Below, piece after piece: positions 8,339 through 17,339 of a stretch of 60,610 bases of DNA. A model generated the notes under the pieces. The model did no database searches and was not told the DNA's origin. It worked only from the letters and a program-made list of their open reading frames with translations. The stretch spans positions 1,906-62,515 of the forward strand of contig LM655198.1 in assembly GCA_000824825.2 (NCBI GenBank), written 5' to 3'. Origin of the DNA: Mesorhizobium sp. ORS 3324. GTDB lineage: Bacteria > Pseudomonadota > Alphaproteobacteria > Rhizobiales > Rhizobiaceae. The position numbers were made by a program, and so were the translations under genes. The stretch's first letter is position 1. Each line of letters starts with the position of its first letter.

Positions 8339-9331
8339 ATGCCGGATTATGACGTGCTTTGCATCGGCAATGCCATTGTCGACATCATCGCGCAGTGCGA
8401 CGAGGCTTTTCTCGAGACCAACGGCATCATCAAGGGCGCGATGAACCTCATCGACACGAGGCGTGCCGAACTGCTCTACAGCCGCATGGGACCGGCGATC
8501 GAGGCCTCGGGCGGCAGCGCCGGCAACACGGCCGCCGGCGTCGCGAGCTTCGGTGGGCGCGCCGCCTTCTTCGGCAAGGTTTCCAACGATGCGTTGGGCG
8601 AGATCTATACGCATGACATCCAGGCCCAGGGCGTGGCCTTCGACACCAGGCCGCTTACAGGCCAGCCGCCGACGGCGCGCTCGATGATCTTCGTCACGCC
8701 CGACGGCGAGCGTTCGATGAACACTTATCTCGGCGCCTGTGTCGAGCTTGGCCCGGAGGATGTCGAGGCCGACAAGGCAGCCGGCGCCAAGGTGACCTAT
8801 TTCGAGGGTTATCTGTGGGATCCGCCGCGCGCCAAGGAAGCGATCCGCCAGACGGCCAGGCTGGCGCACGCGGCGGGACGCGAAGTGTCGATGACGCTGT
8901 CGGATTCCTTTTGCGTCGACCGCTACCGCGACGAATTCCTCGAGCTGATGCGTTCGGGCACCGTCGACATCGTCTTTGCCAACAGCCACGAAATCAAGTC
9001 GCTCTACCAGACCGCTTCCTTCGAGGAAGCGCTCGCCGCCATCCGCAAGGATTGCGGAATAGCCGCCGTCACCCGTTCCGAAAAAAGCTCGGTCATCGTG
9101 CGCGGCGACGAGACCGTCACCATCGAGGCAACGAAGATCAAGGAGCTGGTCGACACGACCGGCGCCGGCGATCTCTACGCCGCCGGCTTCCTTTACGGCT
9201 ACACGACCGGACGCAGTCTCAAGGATTGCGGCGACCTCGGCTCGCTGGCCGCCGGGCTGGTGATCCAGCAGATCGGTCCTCGCCCGCGCCAGAACCTGCG
9301 CCGCGAAGCCGAGCAGGCCGGGCTGCTGTAG
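8339..9331 (+). CDS. PfkB-family adenosine kinase
   Basis: Phosphorylates adenosine, the by-product of S-adenosylhomocysteine hydrolysis, to AMP. 330 residues. Start at ATG 8339 (MPDYDVLCIGNAIVDIIAQ) behind TTGGAG. PfkB signatures: GGSAGNTAAGVASFGGRAAFFGKV near residue 57 and the catalytic-base motif DTTGAGDLYAAGFLYG near residue 277. Residues TARSMIFVTPDGERSMNTYLG are typical of the alphaproteobacterial adenosine kinase group. It was once directly behind metK, as remnants on both sides show, so it belongs to the SAM-cycle set. No S-adenosylhomocysteine hydrolase gene is present here. Confidence 0.9.
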   Translation: MPDYDVLCIGNAIVDIIAQCDEAFLETNGIIKGAMNLIDTRRAELLYSRMGPAIEASGGSAGNTAAGVASFGGRAAFFGKVSNDALGEIYTHDIQAQGVAFDTRPLTGQPPTARSMIFVTPDGERSMNTYLGACVELGPEDVEADKAAGAKVTYFEGYLWDPPRAKEAIRQTARLAHAAGREVSMTLSDSFCVDRYRDEFLELMRSGTVDIVFANSHEIKSLYQTASFEEALAAIRKDCGIAAVTRSEKSSVIVRGDETVTIEATKIKELVDTTGAGDLYAAGFLYGYTTGRSLKDCGDLGSLAAGLVIQQIGPRPRQNLRREAEQAGLL

Positions 9332-9788
9332 GGGCGAGCCAAGGATTGCGCCCAAAGCACCGGAGCTCAATCGCGCTGGTCGTGAAACCTGAATTTAGAC
9401 CCGCCGGTGGTGATGACTTTGCCGCTTGAGCAGGATGCTACGGCCGGCATTCCTTGTCGACATCCATCTTCCGGACAACAATCGTTTAGCGCCATGGCCG
9501 CTCGCGGCGATCTCCAGGCGCGCGGCATCAAATACAGCGGCAATCCGACTTCACGGATGTTTCCGTGATCGCGAACACCATTTTTATTTTTTCGGTCTCA
9601 TGCGCACTGGGCGCCGGCGAGTAACGAACGTGGCTGAATTCGGTGTGGTCGCCCACAATCGATAGAACTTACGATATATCCACCTGCGACGTACCTGATC
9701 TGCATCCCGTCGACATCCAAGTGCCGGACGCGCTTTGTCACTCGGAGTGCATTTCCGATGGACGCCCCCGGCTATGAGCGCATCACAA
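9332..9788. other. Gene-free stretch between convergent adenosine kinase and nodM
   Basis: No gene recognised on either strand and no clear terminator with a T-run for either of the two genes that converge here. Confidence 0.4.
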
Positions 9789-11612
9789 TCATTCGACCGT
9801 GACTGATTTTGCGAGGTTGCGCGGCTGGTCGACATCTGTGCCCATGAAGACCGCAGTGTGATAGGCAAGAAGCTGTATGGGCAGCGAGAAGATCATCGGC
9901 GCGATAATCTCGTCTACAGCTGGCAGCACGATCGTGTGCATCGTGTCTAGCTTCGATGCGGTTGCTCCTTTTTGATCGGTGATGAGGATAACCCGCCCTC
10001 CACGGGCAGCGACTTCCTCCATATTGGAGACGGTCTTGTTGAAAAAGCGATCAAATGGCGCGATGACGATCACCGGCATGTTCTTGTCTATCAATGCGAT
10101 CGGACCGTGCTTCAATTCACCCGCCGCATAGCCCTCGGCGTGGATGTAGGAAATCTCCTTGAGCTTCAGCGCACCTTCCATTGCCAGTGGGAAACTGGTG
10201 CCACGGCCAAGATACAGGACGTCATGATACCTGGATAATTCGCGCGCCAGAAGCTCTATCTTAGGTTGGACGCTGTTCAGGACCTGGCTCATAATGCGCG
10301 GCATTTCGGCAAGGCTTCGGACCAGCGCCTGCACCTCAGTTTCGGTTACCGTTCCGCGGGTCCGGGCGGCGCTGATGGCAAGTGCGGCAAGAACGGCAAG
10401 CTGGCAGGTGAAGGCCTTGGTGGAGGCGACGCCGATCTCTGGGCCGGCAAGGATCGGGAAGACCGCGTCGGCCTCCCGAGCGATACTTGATTCGGCGGCA
10501 TTGACGATCGCGCCAATTTTCAGTCCAAGCTTCTTGCAGTATCTCAGCGAGGCCAGCGTATCGGCGGTTTCGCCAGATTGCGAAATGAAAAGAGCAGCAG
10601 ACTGGGGCGACAACGGGATCTCGCGGTAGCGAAATTCGGACGCAACGTCGATTTCGACTGGCAGGCGAGCATAGCGCTCGAACCAGTATTTTCCGATCAG
10701 TCCGGCGAGGTAGGCGGTGCCGCAGGCAGAGATCGCCAGGCTCGGAATGCTGGCAAAATCGAAGATAGGAACCGCATCGGCGCGATTCTCTATCAAGCTG
10801 ACATAATGGGCTAGCACATGGCCGATGGCCTCGGGCTGCTCGTAGATTTCCTTCTCCATGAAGTGGCGATGTTGGCCCTTGTTGGCCTGATAAGCCGCGG
10901 CCATGGAGGTCTGACGCGGACGCTCTACGGGGTAGCCGTCGAAATCGAAGATATCGGCACCCCCCTTGCCGATTACGGCCCAGTCACCGTCCATGAGATA
11001 GGTGACTTCATTCGTGAAGGGGGCAAGTGCGATCGCATCGGATGCCAGAAACATCTCGCCGTCGCCGTGGCCGATTGCCAGCGGTGGTCCATTGCGCGCT
11101 GCGATGATGCTCGACGGATCGTCCTCAAAAAGGACGGCGAGCGCGTAAGCGCCTTTGACGCGTTTCAGCATGGCATGCATTGCTTCGCCCTGGCCCATCC
11201 CCTCCTGGCGGTGTCGCGCCAAGAGATGCGCGACGACCTCGGTGTCGGTGGCGGTCTGGAACTCGGCTCCCGCGGCCGTCAATTCCTCCTTCAGCTCGGC
11301 AAAATTCTCGATGATGCCGTTGTGAACAACGGCCACACCGCCGGTAAAGTGCGGGTGCGCATTGCCTTCCGTCGGCGCTCCGTGGGTTGCCCAGCGCGTG
11401 TGGGCGATGCCGATGGAGCCGTTCAGCGGCTCTGCCTTCAGTCTCGTCTCGAGATTGACGAGCTTGCCCTCAGCGCGCCTGCGCTGCAACGTGCCCTCGG
11501 TGATCGTCGCAATGCCGGCGGAATCATAGCCGCGATATTCCAGACGCTTCAACGCGTCGACCAACCGCTCCGACACGGGCTGTTGCCCAACGATACCAAC
11601 AATCCCGCACAT
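9789..11612 (-). CDS. nodM: Glucosamine-6-phosphate synthase NodM (glutamine:fructose-6-P amidotransferase)
   Basis: Makes glucosamine-6-phosphate, the precursor of the N-acetylglucosamine backbone of Nod factors and of peptidoglycan. 607 residues, full length. The N-terminal glutaminase domain starts with the catalytic Cys2 (MCGIVGIVG) and has RLEYRGYDSAGIA, HTRWATHG and HNGIIENF. Two SIS domains follow (SACGTAYLAGLIGKYWFE, SQSGETADTL, EIGVASTKAF, GRGTSFPLAMEGALKLKEISYIHAE), and the C terminus is DVDQPRNLAKSVTVE. A nod box about 100 bp upstream on the same strand marks it as nodM rather than housekeeping glmS. It should be induced by NodD during infection. Confidence 0.93.
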   Translation of the reverse strand: MCGIVGIVGQQPVSERLVDALKRLEYRGYDSAGIATITEGTLQRRRAEGKLVNLETRLKAEPLNGSIGIAHTRWATHGAPTEGNAHPHFTGGVAVVHNGIIENFAELKEELTAAGAEFQTATDTEVVAHLLARHRQEGMGQGEAMHAMLKRVKGAYALAVLFEDDPSSIIAARNGPPLAIGHGDGEMFLASDAIALAPFTNEVTYLMDGDWAVIGKGGADIFDFDGYPVERPRQTSMAAAYQANKGQHRHFMEKEIYEQPEAIGHVLAHYVSLIENRADAVPIFDFASIPSLAISACGTAYLAGLIGKYWFERYARLPVEIDVASEFRYREIPLSPQSAALFISQSGETADTLASLRYCKKLGLKIGAIVNAAESSIAREADAVFPILAGPEIGVASTKAFTCQLAVLAALAISAARTRGTVTETEVQALVRSLAEMPRIMSQVLNSVQPKIELLARELSRYHDVLYLGRGTSFPLAMEGALKLKEISYIHAEGYAAGELKHGPIALIDKNMPVIVIAPFDRFFNKTVSNMEEVAARGGRVILITDQKGATASKLDTMHTIVLPAVDEIIAPMIFSLPIQLLAYHTAVFMGTDVDQPRNLAKSVTVE

Positions 11613-11711
11613 GCCGTCGCCGACCTCTTTCCGGCAGCCTTAGTCGACGCACCAATCACGACGAGGATACCCAACGCGCTGCAATTCAGGATCCTCTAAT
11701 ACGATTTCAAT

Positions 11712-11759
11712 AGGACGGTAAAATTGATTGTTGGAATAACAATCATCCACCCGATAAAT
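11712..11759 (-). promoter_or_regulatory. nod box upstream of nodM
   Basis: Read on the minus strand it has GTGGATG in the left half, then CAACAATCAATTTTACC, as in the nod box consensus (ATC-N-AAACAATCRATTTTACC). The TTTTACC end points to nodM, whose start is 100 bp further on. NodD-dependent induction expected. Confidence 0.9.
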
Positions 11760-11804
11760 GGATCAAAGATGCGCGACGGCATTCCAACAGAGCCTTTCGA
11801 TGTG

Positions 11805-11945
11805 CAGTGACGATTGACGTGGACATCGAGACGGCACTCGATGCGGATGGTGAATCCCGACTGCGGTCTCAAAACGCGCGGATGGGAGGAGGTCCGTCCT
11901 GCCCCGATGAACATAGTGTCGCAGGCCGAAGGATCCGGGAACGCC
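11805..11945 (+). pseudogene. metE remnant with a large internal deletion
   Basis: The first part (about 11810-11843) matches the metE region coding for LRMETALDA (GAGACGGCACTCGATGCG against GAGACGGCACTGGATGCG in the intact gene). The next part (from about 11848) matches the 3' end of metE: it reads VNPDCGLKTRGWEEVRPA in one frame. About 1.1 kb between the two is deleted. It lies beside the intact metE in the same orientation, so it is left from an earlier duplication. Confidence 0.8.
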
Positions 11946-12051
11946 GGCATCTGCCAAGCGTGCCCGCAAGAAAGCCGCAGCTGACCGGACTTTTCAGGCT
12001 CGACTAAGCGGATCCGGCGCGATTTTGCAACTGCGAGATAAAATTTGTGCA

Positions 12052-12079
12052 TTGCAATATACGTTGCTGTCGGTATGAT
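12052..12079 (+). promoter_or_regulatory. Sigma-70 type promoter of the small RNA
   Basis: TTGCAA (12052-12057) and TATGAT (12074-12079) with 16 bp between them, placing transcription start near 12086, exactly at the base of the first hairpin of the sRNA. Confidence 0.65.
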
Positions 12080-12085
12080 CATGTT

Positions 12086-12205
12086 GTCGGCCGTCTACTC
12101 CTCCCAGATGTAGTGCCGACGACGCTGAGTGGGGCGCACCTCCTCCCGCGTCTCATTCGAAATAGAGCCCGCTGCCACCTCCTCCCGGCAGCGGGCTTTT
12201 TCTTT
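12086..12205 (+). ncRNA. Trans-acting small RNA of the alpha-r14 (NfeR1-like) type
   Basis: About 120 nt fold into three hairpins, each exposing an anti-Shine-Dalgarno loop. Hairpin 1: GTCGGC/GCCGAC (12086-12091/12115-12120) with inner CTAC/GTAG and loop TCCTCCC. Hairpin 2: 11 pairs (12127-12137/12148-12158) around loop ACCTCCTCCC. Hairpin 3: AGCCCGCTGCC/GGCAGCGGGCT (12166-12176/12187-12197) with loop ACCTCCTCCC and a T-rich tail, a rho-independent terminator. This architecture matches the rhizobial alpha-r14 family, whose Sinorhizobium member NfeR1 (about 123 nt) affects osmoadaptation and nodulation efficiency. Such loops pair with ribosome binding sites of many mRNAs, often of ABC transporters. 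Family assignment rests on structure and loops only. Confidence 0.85.
12166..12205 (+). terminator. Rho-independent terminator (third hairpin of the sRNA)
   Basis: Perfect 11-bp stem AGCCCGCTGCC/GGCAGCGGGCT, 10-nt loop, then TTTTTCTTTG. It ends the small RNA. Confidence 0.92.
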
Positions 12206-12645
12206 GTCTGAGGCGCGATTTCGGTTGGGCCAACGCATTTGGTCGGAAGCCGTAGCCCTTTAGGGATTGTACCACTGCCGTCCGGCAACAGGCATGATCG
12301 CTACCATCTGGCCGCATGGCGGAGGAATCATACGTCCAGCCAACACCAGGACCTCGACACTCTCGCCGATCAGGCGCCAGGGCACTGAGTGGCTGTTCGT
12401 ATCCAGATCGATCGCACAGTCGGCCTGGACCTTGCGGATTAGGTCCCGCAGTTGCCCAACAGCGCCCTGCCGGAAAGCGCGCGGAGCGCTCGAGCTTCAG
12501 CGGCGAAACGTTCCACGGGCGCATGCCCCCCCTCCACGCGACTCGGAAATCACTGCGATAGTACAAAGTGCGTTCACATAATGACATAAAGATTTCTTTA
12601 TGCGAGATTGACAAAAGAGCGGACTGCTGAGATTGTGTCCAAGCC
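12206..12645. other. Gene-free stretch before the riboswitch
   Basis: No gene recognised. The long minus-strand frame here has no protein-like pattern. It probably contains the metE promoter close to the riboswitch, in the AT-richer part near 12570-12620. Confidence 0.4.
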
Positions 12646-12812
12646 ATGGTTCTCCGTACGGCGCTGCCGCAGCGGAGCTAAGAGGGAAGCCGGTGCGATG
12701 CCGGCGCTGCCCCCGCAACTGTTAGAGGCGAGCCGACCCCACTCATGTCACTGAGGCAAACAGCCTCGGGAAGACGGGGAGAGGCTATGACCCCCGAGCC
12801 AGGAGACCTGCC
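12646..12812 (+). promoter_or_regulatory. Cobalamin (B12) riboswitch ahead of metE
   Basis: Classic cobalamin element in order: GGTTCTCC start, AAGAGGGAAGCCGGTGCGA, TGCCGGCGCTGCCCCCGCAACTGT, the B12 box with TGTCACTG and GGGAAGACGGGG, then GAGCCAGGAGACCTGCC at the end. It lies 113 nt before the metE start. Binding of adenosylcobalamin should switch metE off, so this B12-independent enzyme is made only when B12 is scarce. Confidence 0.95.
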
Positions 12813-12925
12813 ACGGCGAACTATTGTCCACGGGCGGGGTGTCTCGGTGGCCGCTGCAGCCCGGCGTTCGTACCGGCCCACTGGCGCCTTCGTTGTCTCC
12901 CACGCCCCAACCATCGGGGTATCGC

Positions 12926-15271
12926 ATGACTCTCTCTCAGCAAATTCCTGTAGCAACGCTTGGTGTGCCGCGTATCGGTCGCAGGCGGGAATTGAAATTC
13001 GCGCTTGAAAGCTATTGGTCCGGAAAATCTTGCGCCGCCGAGCTTCTCGCGACGGCAAAGGCGCTGCGTGCCGCGAGCTGGGAGGAGCAGCGCGATCGCG
13101 GTGTGTCGAAAATCCCGTCGAACGACTTTTCGCTCTACGACCATGTACTCGACACCGCCGCCATGGTCGGCGCCGTGCCGTCCCGCTACGCATGGAATGG
13201 CGGCGAGTTCCCACTCGAGATCTATTTCGCCATGGCCCGCGGCAAACAAGGTCAGACGGGGGATTGCGACACTGGTCGGGAGCATGCAGCTTGCCCTGCC
13301 CTAACCGCGATGGAAATGACCAAATGGTTCGACACCAACTATCATTACATTGTGCCGGAACTTGACGACGATCAGGCGTTCACACTCTCGTCGACCAAAC
13401 CGGTTGATTATTTCCTCGAGGCTAAAGCCCTGGGCATTCATACACGCCCGGTCATCCTTGGACCGGTCACTTTTCTCAAGCTGGCGAAGTCACCTGCCGA
13501 AGGTTTCAATCCTCTCGCGCTCTTGCCGCGGCTTCTGCCGGTCTACGAGCAACTCCTGCGAAGGTTGAAATTTTCGGGAGCCGATTGGGTGCAGATCGAT
13601 GAGCCAGCGCTTGTGCTCGATCTAAACCGGAACGAACGAGCCGCACTTGAATTTGCCTATGGGCAGCTGTCGAAGGCCGCGCCCGAGCTGAAGATCATGC
13701 TGGCTACTTATTTCGGGCCGTTGGGAGACAATCTCGAGACGGCGATATCGCTGCCTGTGGCGGGCCTGCATCTTGATCTCTCGCGTGCTCCCGAACAGTT
13801 GGAGACGGCTGGTCGGCTCGCGCCTAAGGATCTGGTGCTTTCGCTTGGCTTGGTCAATGGCCGCAACGTCTGGCGCGCAAATCTCACTGCCATTCTCGAC
13901 CGCGTCAAGCCGATCGTCGCGGGCTGGCCCTTGGACCGAGTCGAGATCGCGCCTTCGTGCTCGATGCTGCATGTGCCGATCGACTTGCGTATGGAGACGG
14001 CACTGGATGCGAACATCAGGTCATGGCTCGCATTCGCGGCCCAGAAGATCGAAGAGCTGGTCATCCTGGCCCGGGCCTTGTCCCAAGGTAGAGATGCTGT
14101 GGCCGGCGAATTGAAAGCTTCTGACGAGGCTGCCGCGACTCGCGCAACATCCACGAAGGTCCATGACCCGCTCGTTGAAGGGCGGATTGCCGACATCAAC
14201 GGCGCTATGAAGCAACGAAAGAGCGCATTTGCCGAGCGTTCCAGGGTCCAGGCCCGCACGCTCGGCCTGCCGCCATTCCCCACGACGACGATTGGATCCT
14301 TTCCGCAGACGCCTCAGGTGCGCAAGGCGCGTTCCGCTCACGCGAAGGGCGAGCTCAGCTATGTCGATTACGAAACCTTTTTGAAGAAGGAGATCGAGGC
14401 CGCTATTCGCTGGCAAGAGGAGATCGGGCTGGACGTGCTGGTGCATGGCGAGTTCGAACGAAACGACATGGTACAGCATTTCGGCGAGCAACTTTCCGGC
14501 TTCGCCTTCACCGAACATGCCTGGGTGCAGAGCTATGGGTCACGCTACGTGCGTCCCCCCATCATCTTCGGCGACGTATCGCGTCCCAATCCGATGACGG
14601 TGCGCTGGTGGCAATTCGCCCAGTCGCTTACGCAAAAGCCTGTGAAGGGAATGCTTACAGGCCCAGTGACCATTCTCAATTGGTCTTTTGTTCGCGACGA
14701 CGTACCCCGCTCCGAGGTCTGCCGCCAGATCGCGCTCGCCATTCGCGATGAAGTGACGGACCTGGAAAGATCCGGCGCAAGGATGATCCAGATCGACGAG
14801 GCCGCGTTTCGCGAAGGATTGCCGCTGCGCAAGTGCGACTGGAAGGTCTATCTCGACTGGTCGGTCGAATGCTTCCGGATCGCTTCAACAGATGTAAAGG
14901 ACTCGACTCAGATCCATACCCACATGTGCTATTCGGAGTTCAACGAGATCATCGACGCGATCGCTGAGCTGGACGCGGATGTAATTTCGATTGAGACGTC
15001 GCGCTCGGCAATGGAACTGCTGGACGCCTTTACGAGCTCTAAATATCCGAACGAAATCGGTCCCGGAGTCTATGACATCCACTCACCGCGCGTTCCGGAA
15101 GTCGCCGAGATTTCGGCCCTCCTCATGCTTGCCCGCGAGCGCTTGTCTGATGGTCAACTTTGGGTAAACCCCGACTGTGGCCTTAAAACGCGCAATTGGG
15201 AGGAGGTCCGCCCTGCCCTCGTTAACATGGTCGCTGCAGCACGCGCGCTCCGGGAGAGAGTGCAGGTCTGA
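12926..15271 (+). CDS. metE: Cobalamin-independent methionine synthase MetE
   Basis: Transfers the methyl group of 5-methyl-tetrahydropteroyl-glutamate to homocysteine without B12. 781 residues, full length. Start ATG 12926 (MTLSQQIPVATLGVPRIG); the in-frame GTG at 12824 overlaps no family sequence. Two barrels: N-terminal LGVPRIGRRRELKFALESYW with YHYIVPEL and QIDEPALVLDL; C-terminal TTTIGSFPQT, VHGEFERNDMVQHF and MIQIDEAAFREGLPLR. Zinc ligands are visible as HMC in IHTHMCYSEFNE, the Glu of ISIETSRS and the Cys in WVNPDCGLKTRNW. Control by the B12 riboswitch upstream. With glyA, metK and adenosine kinase it forms a near-complete methyl cycle on the island. Confidence 0.95.
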   Translation: MTLSQQIPVATLGVPRIGRRRELKFALESYWSGKSCAAELLATAKALRAASWEEQRDRGVSKIPSNDFSLYDHVLDTAAMVGAVPSRYAWNGGEFPLEIYFAMARGKQGQTGDCDTGREHAACPALTAMEMTKWFDTNYHYIVPELDDDQAFTLSSTKPVDYFLEAKALGIHTRPVILGPVTFLKLAKSPAEGFNPLALLPRLLPVYEQLLRRLKFSGADWVQIDEPALVLDLNRNERAALEFAYGQLSKAAPELKIMLATYFGPLGDNLETAISLPVAGLHLDLSRAPEQLETAGRLAPKDLVLSLGLVNGRNVWRANLTAILDRVKPIVAGWPLDRVEIAPSCSMLHVPIDLRMETALDANIRSWLAFAAQKIEELVILARALSQGRDAVAGELKASDEAAATRATSTKVHDPLVEGRIADINGAMKQRKSAFAERSRVQARTLGLPPFPTTTIGSFPQTPQVRKARSAHAKGELSYVDYETFLKKEIEAAIRWQEEIGLDVLVHGEFERNDMVQHFGEQLSGFAFTEHAWVQSYGSRYVRPPIIFGDVSRPNPMTVRWWQFAQSLTQKPVKGMLTGPVTILNWSFVRDDVPRSEVCRQIALAIRDEVTDLERSGARMIQIDEAAFREGLPLRKCDWKVYLDWSVECFRIASTDVKDSTQIHTHMCYSEFNEIIDAIAELDADVISIETSRSAMELLDAFTSSKYPNEIGPGVYDIHSPRVPEVAEISALLMLARERLSDGQLWVNPDCGLKTRNWEEVRPALVNMVAAARALRERVQV

Positions 15272-17339
15272 GGGTTTGCCGAATTCTCGTCATGTGGCGA
15301 GTCAACGGCTACACTGCTGCCGCGAATTCCGCGAAAACGCCTCGGGTCGCAGAACGTCCTGGCAAACCCAACATGATGCCATTGCGACGAGCAGGCGACG
15401 GAAGGCGTCGTCTGCGCCTTTAGATTAGATCAGGGGACTTAACGGAAGTCGCGTGATCTCGCCTCTCAGCGATGGTTCGTCATCACCGTTGTATGCGACT
15501 CTCCGAAGCTCAGCCATTTATTTCCTGAAATCCGCGAGACAAGTCGAGGCGTTGTCGCGGGGAGCGCGCGGCACTTCTGCGCCGACATGGTGGGCAACAA
15601 GACGGATAGTGCGATCACCATCAGCCGTGTCAGGTACCCTGTCTTCCGTTTACGCGGCTCAGCTTCGTGGTTGGGATCTTATGAAAGGCCGCCGCACGGT
15701 CCAAGCCGTGCTAAGTCTCCCGATAGGCAGTCGCGTATATTTAACGCTATTGCGCATAGCTGCGGTTATCGCTTTCCCCGTCAAATTGATGCCGTGGTGC
15801 GGCGGCCTATGGCCGACATCCATCCTTGGCCGCATTTCGCTCGGCGGCACGGCGGGGCGTCGTGGGGCTTCAGGTGAGGTACTCCACATGATCGGCGCGC
15901 GCCGGAGGCTTCGGCCGCGGGGCTTCTGTCGGCGACTAGTCGAGACGCCGGCCGGCAAGACGCATGAAGACTGGATGGAGGCCAACCGCCTTCATCAACA
16001 TCGACGATCAGCGAACAAGAAACGCGCCCCTGCGCAAAGCTCCAACAACCGATGGGGCTGTCGCCAGCTCCAGATATTCCCGATTGCGGATGACCAAGTA
16101 TATTGAGAACCTCATCCTTGTGCGCTTGATCGGATTGACACCTTGGTGTGTTCACCAGCCGGCGCTGCAGTGAATCCCATCCTGCGTAGCGGCTTCTTAT
16201 CTGTTACGCGTTTCGCCAAGTGACCATTGGAAATCGAGGTTTCCAATGGCGCGAACACGTCGCAACGGCGGCTCCAATCCAGGACCGGCCCGCCATTTTT
16301 GCGGAGCGATCCGCGCAATCGCCGAGTGTTGCCGCACGTCTCGTGCCCGCATCATTTGTCACAGTCCTCTTTTCAGCCAGTCGGCGGCCGGCCCGATTAT
16401 GATTCCTCTGGAGCACTGCTTTTGTGTCGATCGTGGCTTGCTCACGTTTGCTACCCAGGCTGGCCTTGGCCACTCCGTGAATATGGGGCCACAGATGGCC
16501 GCGAGCTCCGCTGCTAAACTGTGTACGACGCTCCGTTTGCCCGCAGTCTTTGTCCTCATGTCGCGACATCACGCGGCGGGTTGTCTCCATTCTACCCTGC
16601 AATGTTTATGGGTAATGCGACAAGGAACCAAAAATATCCGATTGAGGCTAAAGACTTTTCGGCTGGCTGCGAAAAAAGGGAACCGGAGCCTCATTGATTT
16701 GGGAAGACGTCGACCGCCCGGGAGCACCAGCCCCACACCAAGTGAAATCAACGGGTTCGGACATCTGGCGAGAGCAGGACCCTTTTGCCCTAGAGGCCGA
16801 TAGGAGCTGACGGCCTTTCGCTCAGTATGCGAGAGCCTGCCGACAAGCCACTCGTCGAAGGCAAGAGCCCAGTTAATTCACAGACAGCTGCCTCGAATAC
16901 GGCCCGACTGGTAAGATTCGCGCGGTTTGAACAAACGTGGATCGCCGCGCCGACGCTTTTTGCACAGTCCGACACTGGCCAGAACCCATGCGAACTCTCA
17001 CGTCGCCTGCAAACCCACAGCCACAACCTCAGCTTTCCCACCCCGGTCTACCGCACAAGCCACCAGACCACAGCAGCACGGTTTGCATCGGTATTGACAT
17101 TGTGGATCGCGTAATCACTGGGCGGGCTTCGATGTTGTGGCGACCTGGGGCAAGTTCGGATATGTGACCTGAGGCTGGTCCCCTGTGAGCGTTTGCAGGA
17201 ATGCAGTGATCTTGGCCACTGAGTCGGTGTGAGTCGAACGCCGAGCTGCGGCCTACTCATACCGCGACCGCTTGCTCGAGGTTCCACACGCGACCGCTGT
17301 GAAAACTAAGGAGCCGTAAAAGAGACGTTCCTCAAAGCT
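15272..17339. other. 2-kb gene-poor stretch
   Basis: No recognisable gene. Open frames here have shadow-like composition. One minus-strand frame near 16400-16520 (HIHGVAKASLGSKREQATIDTKAVL) might be transposase debris but could not be placed in a family. A 10-bp perfect inverted repeat, CCATTGGAAA/TTTCCAATGG with a 6-base loop, lies at 16222-16247. Confidence 0.4.

Noticed and set aside
8144..9370. Long minus-strand frame of 408 codons over the adenosine kinase gene
   Set aside because: Shadow of the GC-rich plus-strand gene; no family motif, and the plus frame has full PfkB signatures.
9655..9680. CACAATCGAT stretch as a possible third nod box
   Set aside because: The TTTTACC part and the left-half GATG are missing.
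10818..11699. 293-codon plus-strand frame over nodM
   Set aside because: Antisense shadow of nodM with no protein-like pattern.
15453..16106. 217-codon plus-strand frame in the gene-poor region
   Set aside because: No ribosome site, no recognised domain, and a composition like random GC-rich sequence.
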